Assembly: GCA_030615105.1 (NCBI GenBank)
Contig: JAUWZV010000008.1
Span: forward strand, 1-36,107
Direction: 5' to 3'
DNA: 36,107 nt
Source: Desulfobacteraceae bacterium
Lineage (GTDB): Bacteria > Desulfobacterota > DSM-4660 > Desulfatiglandales > B25-G16
Shown: positions 24,962 through 32,391 of the stretch, piece by piece
Position numbering within the stretch: position 1 is the first letter of the stretch
Layout of the letters: every line of letters starts with the position of its first letter
Made by a program: the position numbers and the translations under genes
The notes under the pieces: model-generated
Databases searched by the model: none
What the model was told of the DNA's origin: nothing
What the model saw: the letters and a program-made list of their open reading frames with translations, nothing else

Positions 24962-25963
24962 ATGAGATTTATTGACGAGGCCGAGATCACCGTAAAATCA
25001 GGTGACGGAGGGCCTGGTTGTGTAAGTTTTAACAGAGAAAGATTTGTACCAAGGGGGGGGCCTGATGGTGGGAATGGAGGAAAGGGTGGAAATGTTTTAA
25101 TCAAGGCCACCAGAAAGCTCTATTCCCTTTACGATTTTAGCTCCAAGCATCATTTTAAGGCCCAAAATGGCAGGTCCGGAAGAGGTAAAAACAGGTCAGG
25201 GAAAAGAGGAAGCGATATCGAAATACTGGTTCCGGTAGGGACCATGGTAAAAGACAGGGAAACTGGGGAACTGCTGGCTGACTTAGTTCACGATAACCAA
25301 CAGATATTATTAATGGAGGGTGGACAAGGTGGTAAAGGAAATAAGCATTTTGCTACCTCAACCAACAGGGCTCCCAGGTTTGCCCAGGAGGGCCAGAAAG
25401 GAAAAGAAAAAAGACTAAAACTGGAGCTCAAACTTATAGCTGATATAGGCATTATAGGTTTACCAAATTCCGGCAAATCTACACTTCTATCCCGCCTTTC
25501 CAATGCACATCCCCAGATAGCCGACTATCCATTTACAACTCTTGCCCCTAATTTAGGGGTTATTATTTATGATGACAAACAACCTCTTACCATTGCTGAT
25601 ATTCCGGGCTTGGTAGAAGGTGCAAGCAATGGCAGGGGCTTAGGGCATAGATTTTTACAACATATTGAGCGGACCAGTTTTCTTTTGCACGTGCTGGATA
25701 TTTATAACCCAAGTTCTGGGGATGTTCTCAAAGATTTTTATATAGTGCAAGAAGAACTAAAACTATCCCATCCATCCCTTATTCAAAAGGATCAGGTAGT
25801 ACTGATAAACAAGATTGACCTAAGTCCTAACAATAATAAAAGTATTGAGGAAATTTGTCGTTCCTTTAATGACCTGGGTTATGGGTGTCTGGCAATCTCT
25901 GCCCTTACCGGAGAAGGAGTAGAGGAACTTAAACAGTTACTAAAGGATAAAGCTCTTCCATAA
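24962..25963 (+). CDS. obgE: GTPase Obg (ribosome assembly)
   Basis: Obg is a GTPase that binds the 50S subunit and aids its assembly. From MRFIDEAEITVKSGDGGPGC it has the Gly-rich Obg fold (1-158), then the G domain with GLPNSGKST (166-174), DIPGLVEGAS and INKID. No extra C-terminal domain is seen (334 aa). An earlier ATG at 24947 adds five residues (MAHKY); neither start has a good Shine-Dalgarno. The 12 bases at that upstream ATG are identical to the first 12 of rpmA. The order rplU-rpmA-obg is the usual one. Confidence 0.95.
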   Translation: MRFIDEAEITVKSGDGGPGCVSFNRERFVPRGGPDGGNGGKGGNVLIKATRKLYSLYDFSSKHHFKAQNGRSGRGKNRSGKRGSDIEILVPVGTMVKDRETGELLADLVHDNQQILLMEGGQGGKGNKHFATSTNRAPRFAQEGQKGKEKRLKLELKLIADIGIIGLPNSGKSTLLSRLSNAHPQIADYPFTTLAPNLGVIIYDDKQPLTIADIPGLVEGASNGRGLGHRFLQHIERTSFLLHVLDIYNPSSGDVLKDFYIVQEELKLSHPSLIQKDQVVLINKIDLSPNNNKSIEEICRSFNDLGYGCLAISALTGEGVEELKQLLKDKALP

Positions 25964-26278
25964 AAAAGTGTCTGCCCGCTCGCCAAGCCCGCCTGCCACT
26001 GCAAGGCACGAGCGTGCAGGGCCTTGCGAGGCAGACGGGCCTAAAGTGCCTAAAGTGAACTAAAGTGAGCCCGCCCTGGTGCGACATGATTTGAATATAC
26101 GCTTGCTTCTGATGTATCACCAATCCTGGTTTACCCGCCTGAGGCGGGTTTATCTTTGCTAAGTCAGGTTTTGCCAGGCCTGCCCGCCATCAGGCAGGCG
26201 GGTCTGGGCCAGGGCTAAATTGCCTAAAGTTTACCGTTAGGAACACAATAAATCCCACAAACACAAAGAACACAACCA
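25964..26278. other. Repeat-filled gap between obg and proB
   Basis: It consists almost entirely of repeats: a GC-rich hairpin (about 25971-26040, GTCTGCCCGC / GGCAGACGGG), CTAAAGTG tandem sequence (26041-26066) and inverted copy 4 of the CCCTGGCCCAGACC family (26069-26215). No promoter is obvious before proB. Confidence 0.6.
26069..26215 (-). repeat. CCCTGGCCCAGACC-family element, copy 4 (inverted)
   Basis: On the minus strand it matches copy 2 almost base for base, including ACCCGCC-tca-GGCGGGT and ATCAGAAGCAAGCGTATA. It carries an additional palindromic insert of about 23 bases (CCTGCC-tgatgg-CGGGCAGG type, about 26178-26201) that is absent from copy 2. The ACTTTAG-type flanks are shared as well. 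Confidence 0.75.
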
Positions 26279-27406
26279 ATGAAAAATTTAAGGAAAGATA
26301 TACTCCAGCCTGTTAAGCGGGCAGTTATCAAGATTGGAAGTGGAGTGCTCACAACAAAAGAGGGTCTAAACCTAAATGTTATAAATGATCTTAGCGAAGA
26401 TACCTGTTACCTTATGGAAAAAAGAAGGCTGGAGATTATTCTTGTATCTTCAGGTGCCATTGCCTCTGGCATAAAAAAGATGGGACTTTCTCAAAGACCA
26501 CAATCCATTTCCCAGCAGCAGGCCATTGCAGCAGGAGGTCAAAACTCTTTAATGCTTGCCTATGAGGAGGCCTTTAAAAGGTACGGCCGGAAGGTAGCCC
26601 AGGTATTAGTTACAAGGGATGATCTCACCAATAGGATGAGATATCTAAATACACGAAATACCCTTTTTACCCTTCTTAATTGGAAGGTTATCCCGATCAT
26701 CAACGAAAATGATACTGTTGTGGTAGATGAGATAAAATTTGGTGACAACGATAATCTCAGTGCTATGATGGCCAATCTAGCAGGGGCTAACCTCGTTATT
26801 AACCTGACCAATATAGATGGTCTTTTTAACAATGACCCTCGATTAAATAAAGATGCCCGGCTTATTTCTTTAGTTGAAAGGGTAACGAACAGAATAGAAA
26901 AGATTGCAAGCTCCATTCCAGGTTCCTTAGGAAGAGGTGGTATGGAAAGCAAGGTTAAAGCTGCCAGGGATGTAGCCATATGCGGGATTCCTACCATTAT
27001 TGCCAATGGTTTAAAAAGGAATATAATTGGCAAAATCTTTGGGGGGAAGGAGGAAGGGACTCTCTTTTTGCCTCAACTTACACCAATGCCAAGCCGCAAG
27101 CACTGGATTGCCTTTACAAAATCACCTAAAGGAAGGATAATGGTAGACAGGGGCGCGGAAGATGCCCTGGTTAAAAAAGGAAAAAGCCTGCTTCCCTCAG
27201 GCATAGTTGCAGTTTATGGGAAATTTAACATTGGAGATTCTGTGATGATAATCAACAGGGAGGAAAGAAGCCTTGCGACCGGCCTTGTCAATTATCATTC
27301 AGCCGATGCGGAAAAGATTATGGGGCTTCAAACTAAAGAGATAGAAAAGGCATTGGGCTACAAACATTACGATGAGGTCATTCATAAAGATAATCTTGTT
27401 CTATGA
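26279..27406 (+). CDS. proB: Glutamate 5-kinase
   Basis: ProB phosphorylates glutamate in the first step of proline synthesis. At 375 aa it has an amino-acid-kinase domain (about 13-260: VIKIGSGVLTTKEG, LVSSGAIASGIKKMG, QQAIAAGGQ, NENDTVVVDEIKFGDNDNLSAMMA) and a C-terminal PUA domain (about 285-365). It is the long PUA-bearing form typical of Proteobacteria. The upstream bases are AC-rich with no clear ribosome-binding site. A repeat-laden 363-base gap separates it from proA. Confidence 0.95.
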   Translation: MKNLRKDILQPVKRAVIKIGSGVLTTKEGLNLNVINDLSEDTCYLMEKRRLEIILVSSGAIASGIKKMGLSQRPQSISQQQAIAAGGQNSLMLAYEEAFKRYGRKVAQVLVTRDDLTNRMRYLNTRNTLFTLLNWKVIPIINENDTVVVDEIKFGDNDNLSAMMANLAGANLVINLTNIDGLFNNDPRLNKDARLISLVERVTNRIEKIASSIPGSLGRGGMESKVKAARDVAICGIPTIIANGLKRNIIGKIFGGKEEGTLFLPQLTPMPSRKHWIAFTKSPKGRIMVDRGAEDALVKKGKSLLPSGIVAVYGKFNIGDSVMIINREERSLATGLVNYHSADAEKIMGLQTKEIEKALGYKHYDEVIHKDNLVL

Positions 27407-27769
27407 ACTCCCATGGCCTTTCGGTCACAACGAAGCATCAAAGTGTAGCGCCCGTTCCCCGAACGGGCCGATGAGGGCATCGGCCCCTACACTTTCATAT
27501 AAATAATCCTTAATCAGTATTTTTTGGCAAAAAATAAATTCGTAATCCGAATATCAAATATTTAAAACATGATAAACTGCTATACAATGCTTAAACGATC
27601 CGAATACCTATCAAATCATGATGTTTTGAATTTTGTTTTTTGTCATTTGAATTTGTTTAGTATTTCGTGCTTAGGATTTCGTATTTCAATGTTGAACATG
27701 CAACCCGTAATACAACTTTAAAATCTTTTTAGTTCTGGCTTTATCCGGGTTAGGAGTTATATAGGAAAA
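27407..27769. other. proB-proA gap with a branched palindrome
   Basis: The first part holds the nested palindrome at 27440-27495. The rest (27500-27720) is low-complexity AT-rich sequence full of TTTGAATTT- and TATTTCGT-like words and codes for nothing I can support. Confidence 0.5.
27440..27495. repeat. Branched palindrome AAAGTGTAG ... CTACACTTT
   Basis: The outer arms AAAGTGTAG (27440-27448) and CTACACTTT (27487-27495) enclose two further hairpins, CCCGTTC-ccc-GAACGGG and CCGATG-agg-GCATCGG. As a single strand it would fold into a three-way junction. Repeats with GTGTAGG / CCTACAC ends are dispersed in many bacteria. Confidence 0.75.
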
Positions 27770-29028
27770 ATGGATCTTAATGAAATGATAAGGATTATGG
27801 CAAGAGATGCCAAGCAATCTGGGAGACTTTTAAGGGTTGCTAAGAGAGGTGAAAAGGACACTGCCTTGGAGGGCATGGCAGCGAATATTCTTTCCAGGAA
27901 AGAGGATATAATTAAGATAAATGCCAAGGATATCACGTTAGCCAAGGAAAAGGGGCTAAATCCAGCAATGATCGATAGATTGACCCTCGATGAAAAAACG
28001 ATTAACTCAATGGTTGCCGGTTTACGGGAAGTAGCTGCCCTTCCTGATCCAGTAGGTGAAGTAACAGGTATGTGGAAAAGACCAAACGGATTGCAGGTGG
28101 GCCGTGTACGGATCCCCTTGGGAGTTATAGGCTTTATTTATGAATCCAGGCCTAATGTAACAGTTGACGCGGCTGCCCTTTGCCTAAAATCAGGTAATGC
28201 AGTTTTATTAAAGGGGGGATCTGAGGCAATAAATTCCAATTTAATCCTGAACGAAATCATAACAGAGGCATCGAACAAGGCCAATCTACCAGAGAAATCG
28301 ATCCAGGTGATCCCATCTACTGAACATGAGGCAGTTGGTATTCTTTTAAGTATGGATGATTATGTGGATATGATTATTCCCAGGGGTGGCGAGGGTCTGA
28401 TCAGGTTTGTTGCTGAAAATTCAAGGATCCCGGTATTAAAACATTTTAAAGGTGTCTGTCATGTCTATGTAGATGAATTCGCTGACTTAGATATGGCTCG
28501 AAAGATATGTTTTAATGCCAAGGTTCAAAGACCTGGGGTCTGCAATGCAATGGAAACGATGCTGGTGCATAATAAAATAGCCCCTTTTTTTCTGCCTGGC
28601 ATGGTAGAAGAGTTCAAAAAGGCAGGAGTTGAAATAAGGGCCTGCGAGGATTCCCTCAGGCTGGTTCCTGGCCTGAAATTAGCCGATGATAGTGATTGGC
28701 CAGCAGAGTTTTTATAGACCTTATCCTGGCGGTCAAGATTGTTAAGGATATGGATGGGGCACTGGATCATATTGATAGATATGGCTCTAATCACACGGAG
28801 GCAATTATTACAAAGGACTATGAGAGATCTAAAGAATTTCTGGAAAAGGTAGATGCCTCGGTAGTACTGGTAAATGCCTCAACCAGATTTAATGATGGCT
28901 TCGAGCTTGGTTTAGGTGCAGAGATTGGGATCAGTACATCAAAGTTGCATGCCTATGGACCAATGAGTCTAAAGGAGCTGACCACCACAAAGTTCACTGT
29001 ATTTGGATCCGGACAGGTAAGGACGTGA
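27770..29028 (+). pseudogene. proA: Gamma-glutamyl phosphate reductase, frameshifted
   Basis: ProA reduces gamma-glutamyl phosphate to glutamate semialdehyde. The first 315 codons carry the family landmarks GVIGFIYESRPNVTVDAAALCLKSGN, LLKGGSEAI and the catalytic-Cys region KVQRPGVCNAMETMLVH, and end [11 protein letters not shown]-stop (TAG at 28715). The rest of the protein, from [20 protein letters not shown] to [15 protein letters not shown], continues in another frame to 29028. Removing one TA from TTTTTA-TA-GACC restores the family reading EFL-DLILAVK exactly. The gene is otherwise intact and conserved, so a recent mutation, sequencing error or recoding are all possible. Confidence 0.85.
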
Positions 29029-29669
29029 AATTAGGTATCCTGGGAGGGACCTTCAATCCGATTCATTTAGGTCACCTGAGGGTGGCTGAGGAGATAGGTG
29101 AGGATATAGGTCTTACAAAGGTCTATCTAATACCATCTGGTATGCCACCACATAAACCTCAGAAACCCCTCGCTGATTTTTCTCATCGCCTCGAGATGGT
29201 AAGACTGGCAAGTAAAACTTCGCCTATACTTGAGGTGTGGGATATTGAGGGGAAAAGGCCTGGTTTATCTTACTCCATTGAAACACTACGATTGTTCCAT
29301 TCCCATTTTGGATCTAAACTTGAGCTATTTTTTATTATTGGGGCAGATGCCTTTATAGAGATAAAGACCTGGAAGGAATACCAGGACCTCTTTGCCTACG
29401 CCTCTTTTGTTGTTATTAATAGACCGGGGTTTAATAAGGAAAATTTTTTAACATTTCTTGACTCTCTTGATGTTGGCTTTGTATGGGACCAAAAAAGAAA
29501 ATGCTCTTGCCATCCATCGGGAAATATCTTACTTAATAAAGACACAACATTGATAGATATATCAGCGACTCAAATAAGGGAAATGGTGGCCATGAAGAAA
29601 TCTATTCGCTTTTTGGTCCCGGAGGTAGTAAGAGAGTATATAGAAAAGGTAGGTTTGTACCTCAATTAA
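29025..29669 (+). CDS. nadD: Nicotinate-nucleotide adenylyltransferase
   Basis: NadD makes deamido-NAD from nicotinate mononucleotide and ATP. The 214-aa protein starts at GTG inside the proA stop (GTGA). [11 protein letters not shown] (7-17) is the nucleotidyl-transferase HxGH-type motif, PSGMPPHKP follows, and ISATQIREM near the C terminus is the ISSTxIR motif. It is coupled to proA upstream and rsfS downstream (TAATG). Confidence 0.95.
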   Translation: MKLGILGGTFNPIHLGHLRVAEEIGEDIGLTKVYLIPSGMPPHKPQKPLADFSHRLEMVRLASKTSPILEVWDIEGKRPGLSYSIETLRLFHSHFGSKLELFFIIGADAFIEIKTWKEYQDLFAYASFVVINRPGFNKENFLTFLDSLDVGFVWDQKRKCSCHPSGNILLNKDTTLIDISATQIREMVAMKKSIRFLVPEVVREYIEKVGLYLN

Positions 29670-30034
29670 TGAATCCACTCGATAAGGCCCTTCTATGTGT
29701 TAATATCATCCTTGAAAGGAAAGCAACAGACCCTGTCCTGTTTGAGGTTGAAAAGTTAACCACCATAACCGACTACTTCCTTATTGCCAGCGGTAAATCC
29801 AGCAGGCAGGTCCAGGCCATTGCCCAACATCTCGAGAAAAGAATGAAAGGGGAAGGTTTTATCCCTTTCGGCATAGAGGGTGAAAGAGATGGCCACTGGA
29901 TCTTATTGGACTATGGTGATATTGTAGTTCACATCTTCTACCAGCCAGTAAGAGAATTCTATGACCTTGAAGGTCTATGGTTTGAGGCCCCAAGGGTAGA
30001 TATAGACAAGAAAGTTTCTAAAAGTGAAAATTAA
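29669..30034 (+). CDS. rsfS: Ribosome silencing factor RsfS (Iojap family)
   Basis: RsfS binds uL14 on the 50S subunit and blocks subunit joining under starvation. The 121-aa protein shows KATDPVLFEVEKLTTITDYF, then SGKSSRQVQAIAQHLEKRM, then GHWILLDYGDIVVHIF, all family hallmarks. Its ATG shares one base with the nadD stop, and its end overlaps the next gene by 11 bases. Confidence 0.95.
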   Translation: MNPLDKALLCVNIILERKATDPVLFEVEKLTTITDYFLIASGKSSRQVQAIAQHLEKRMKGEGFIPFGIEGERDGHWILLDYGDIVVHIFYQPVREFYDLEGLWFEAPRVDIDKKVSKSEN

Positions 30035-31412
30035 ACATTTCTTCATCCTTCTTGCAGTACCCTTTATAATTACCACCTCTTTCGCAGACTCCCTGGCCGT
30101 ATTTTTATCCCCAGAAGAGGAAACTGAGCTTGGAGAGAGGTTTCTTAAAAGTATAAAGTCCCATTATGAGTTTGCCGACTATCCATATATAGATCAGTAT
30201 ATCAATGACCTTGGTACATATATAGGTCGTCAAATCGAGATACCTTATTTCCCCCTTAACTTTTACGTGGTAAAAGAAAATAATCTCAATGCATTTGCAG
30301 CCCCTGCCGGCCATGTATTTATCTTTTCAGGTCTAATTAATGCGATGGAGAATGTAGATGAGTTGGCCTCTATACTGGCACACGAACTTGGTCATGTAAG
30401 TGCCAGGCATCTTGCCTTAAGGATAGAAAGATCTAAGAAGATTGGAATGGCCACGATCGCTGGTGTCTTAGCAGGAATTCTTGCTGGAGGCAAGGCAGCA
30501 GGTGCCCTTATGACCAGTTCAATAGCTGCCGGAATTCAGGCCGAACTTGGATACAGCCGAGAGGATGAAAGGCAGGCTGATCAGTTAGGGTTTAAATATA
30601 CTTATGCGTCAGGCTTTAACTTAGAGGGAATGATCACAGTATTAAAGAAGATTCAAAGGGAAAGATGGTATGGAGAGGGAGGAACCCCACCTTACCTCCT
30701 TACCCATCCAGGAACTCCGGAGAGGATGGCCAATATAGAGACAATGTTACAAGGATATAAGAAGATGCCTGAGCCTGACAAAACAAAAGAGTTGCGGTCC
30801 CGCTTTCCGCTCTTTCATGCTATGGTTTTAGCCCTATGCAATGATAAGGAAGATGCAACAAGAGAATTCAAAAAAAAGCTCATTGCCGATCCTGAATCTA
30901 TTGTGGCCCATTATGGTCTCGGACTTATCCTGGAAAGAGAGGGAAAGATAAATGAGGCCCTCAATCACTTAAAAATAGCATTAAAGAAAAAGGAAGGTTC
31001 TATCCCTATTATGTTCGCCATGGGTAAGGCCTATCAGATAAATGGTCAATACGAAAATTCCGTATCTATCTTGCAGGAGGCACTTAAGATATCCCCTAAA
31101 GATAAGGAGATCATGTATCTTCTGGCCCTATCTTTTCAACATCTTGAACAATATAATCAGGCCTCCAGGGTCTATAATAAGCTGACCTTCCTTCCACAAG
31201 TCAAAGACAGGATTTATCATAATCTTGGTCTTGTTTACGGCCGGCAGGGTAAATTAGCCCTGGCTCATTATAATTTAGGGATATATTTCAGCAAGCTAAG
31301 AAGGAGAGAGAAGGCCCTTTTCCATTTTAATAAGGCAAAAGAACTTGCAGGAAGCAAACCAGAGCTAAAGGAAAAGATTGATAAGGCCTTGAAGGGCCTT
31401 GTTAATCGTTAA
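30024..31412 (+). CDS. Exported M48 metalloprotease with TPR repeats (BepA-like)
   Basis: The protein starts at GTG (30024), overlapping rsfS. Residues 1-22 form a signal peptide. The M48 domain (about 30-245) has HELGH (120-124) and the third zinc ligand in EDERQAD (Glu182), with a Gly/Ala-rich hydrophobic stretch between them (141-172). TPR repeats fill about 290-455 (HYGLGLILEREGKINEALNH; MYLLALSFQHLEQYNQASRV). This architecture is that of periplasmic BepA/YfgC proteins, which survey outer-membrane protein assembly. The length of 462 aa fits. Co-translation with rsfS is likely, though there is no functional link. Confidence 0.9.
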   Translation: MKIKHFFILLAVPFIITTSFADSLAVFLSPEEETELGERFLKSIKSHYEFADYPYIDQYINDLGTYIGRQIEIPYFPLNFYVVKENNLNAFAAPAGHVFIFSGLINAMENVDELASILAHELGHVSARHLALRIERSKKIGMATIAGVLAGILAGGKAAGALMTSSIAAGIQAELGYSREDERQADQLGFKYTYASGFNLEGMITVLKKIQRERWYGEGGTPPYLLTHPGTPERMANIETMLQGYKKMPEPDKTKELRSRFPLFHAMVLALCNDKEDATREFKKKLIADPESIVAHYGLGLILEREGKINEALNHLKIALKKKEGSIPIMFAMGKAYQINGQYENSVSILQEALKISPKDKEIMYLLALSFQHLEQYNQASRVYNKLTFLPQVKDRIYHNLGLVYGRQGKLALAHYNLGIYFSKLRRREKALFHFNKAKELAGSKPELKEKIDKALKGLVNR

Positions 31413-31474
31413 TTGTTAATCGTTATCTGTTATTAGGGAACGAATAACGAGAAATTTTAAAAAAGGTGTTTGTT

Positions 31475-31489
31475 TGACAGCTCATGTCA
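31475..31489. promoter_or_regulatory. Operator-like palindrome TGACA-N5-TGTCA
   Basis: The 5-bp arms are perfect. It lies inside a larger inverted repeat and immediately upstream of a possible -10 box TATACT (31493-31498). The regulator is unknown. Confidence 0.4.
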
Positions 31490-31521
31490 TTATATACTAC
31501 AAACAAAGATTGTTAATTAAT

Positions 31522-31537
31522 ATGAATGGCCGTTCAT
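31522..31537. promoter_or_regulatory. TetR-type operator-like palindrome ATGAATGGCCGTTCAT
   Basis: The 16-base palindrome has a single mismatched pair (T/G). Sites of the TGAA-N-GNCC-N-TTCA type are common for TetR regulators of acyl-CoA metabolism. That would suit a BKACE gene, which starts about 200 bases downstream. No tetR gene is in the window. Confidence 0.4.
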
Positions 31538-31740
31538 TAGCATAAATTTTTGGAGTGTTAACTATATCCTCCTGATTGTTGTAGTTATTTTATTAGCAAA
31601 AAATTATTAATTTTAAGAATGCTGAGGGATAACTGATTAAAAACAAGGGACAAAATAGACCTCAAAAAGCGAAGATGCTAGATAAGGCAAGAAGGCTTTT
31701 CTGAAAAAGGTGTAGACACAAAAGAATAGGGAAAAAGCAA

Positions 31741-32205
31741 ATGGAAAAAAAAATTATCACTACAGCAATCACAGGTAGTATTCACACCCCTACCATGACG
31801 CCCTATCTGCCCATCACCCCAAAACAGATCGCTGATGAGGCCGTCAGGGCTTGGGAGGCCGGAGCTACCGTGGCTCACATCCACGTGAGGGATCCTGAGA
31901 CAGGGCAGCCATCACCTTCTTTGGATCTCTTTCGCGAGGTGATCACTGAAGTGAAGACCCGGTGTAATATAGTGCTTTGCCTATCAACGGGTGGAGGAGC
32001 AGGTATGACAGTAGAGCAGCGTGTGGCCGCTGTTCCCACGTTCAAACCGGAGCTGGCATCCCTTAATTTCGGCTCCCTGAACTTCGCCCTCTTCCAGGTG
32101 GTCTCCCAGTTCAAAGAATTCAAATTCCCTTGGGAATACCAATATCTTTCCATGACCGAGGACTTCATCTTTCCCAACACCTTCAAGACCCTCCGATCCC
32201 AATAA
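31741..32205 (+). pseudogene. Truncated BKACE (beta-keto acid cleavage enzyme, DUF849)
   Basis: BKACE enzymes cleave beta-keto acids with acetyl-CoA using a zinc ion. The first 150 residues are a good match: ITTAITGSIHTPTMTPYLPI, then EAGATVAHIHVRDPETGQPS with zinc ligands His46 and His48, then CLSTGGGAGMT, ASLNFGSLNF and DFIFPNTFKTLR. Full proteins are about 300 aa; this one ends abruptly at 154 (LRSQ-stop). It lacks the second half of the barrel, including the third zinc ligand (Glu near 230 in the family). AT-rich, unrelated sequence follows directly. It is GC-rich compared with its surroundings, so it is an imported gene cut at about 32203. Confidence 0.8.
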
Positions 32206-32251
32206 CAAATTTTTCTTTTATTCGAAGATAAAACCGGTATTGGATTTGCTA

Positions 32252-32280
32252 TTGACACAATGATTCATATCGGATATGAA
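32252..32280 (+). promoter_or_regulatory. Promoter with a central operator palindrome, upstream of the LuxR-type gene
   Basis: TTGACA (32252-32257), 17 bases and TATGAA (32275-32280, 4 of 6). A perfect 9-bp palindrome ATTCATATC-G-GATATGAAT (32263-32281) covers the spacer and -10 box, the classic place for a repressor. The regulator gene starts about 110 bases downstream, so autoregulation is a reasonable inference. Confidence 0.55.
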
Positions 32281-32391
32281 TTTACCCGTAAATACAATTA
32301 AAATACACATTTTATGCCTATATTAAATAGGTATAAAAATTGGCATTCATTGCCTATTAAATGTTGATGATATGTGATTAAGCTGATAGCC

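Larger units (their letters stand above)
31413..31740. other. Regulatory-looking AT-rich gap
   Basis: About 330 bases. It starts with TCGTTAT / ATAACGA (31420-31426, 31444-31450), a possible terminator-like hairpin without a T-run. TGACA-gctca-TGTCA (31475-31489) lies within larger arms TTTGTTTG / CAAACAAA (31469-31476, 31500-31507). A near-perfect palindrome ATGAATGGCCGTTCAT follows at 31522-31537. TATACT at 31493 could be a -10 box with a poor -35 (TTGTTT, 31470). Confidence 0.5.

Noticed and set aside
28705-28720. Programmed -1 frameshift in proA
   Set aside because: GAG TTT TTA TAG is not a proper X XXY YYZ slippery heptamer and I saw no clear downstream stimulatory hairpin. Removing one TA gives the exact family sequence, which fits an indel better.
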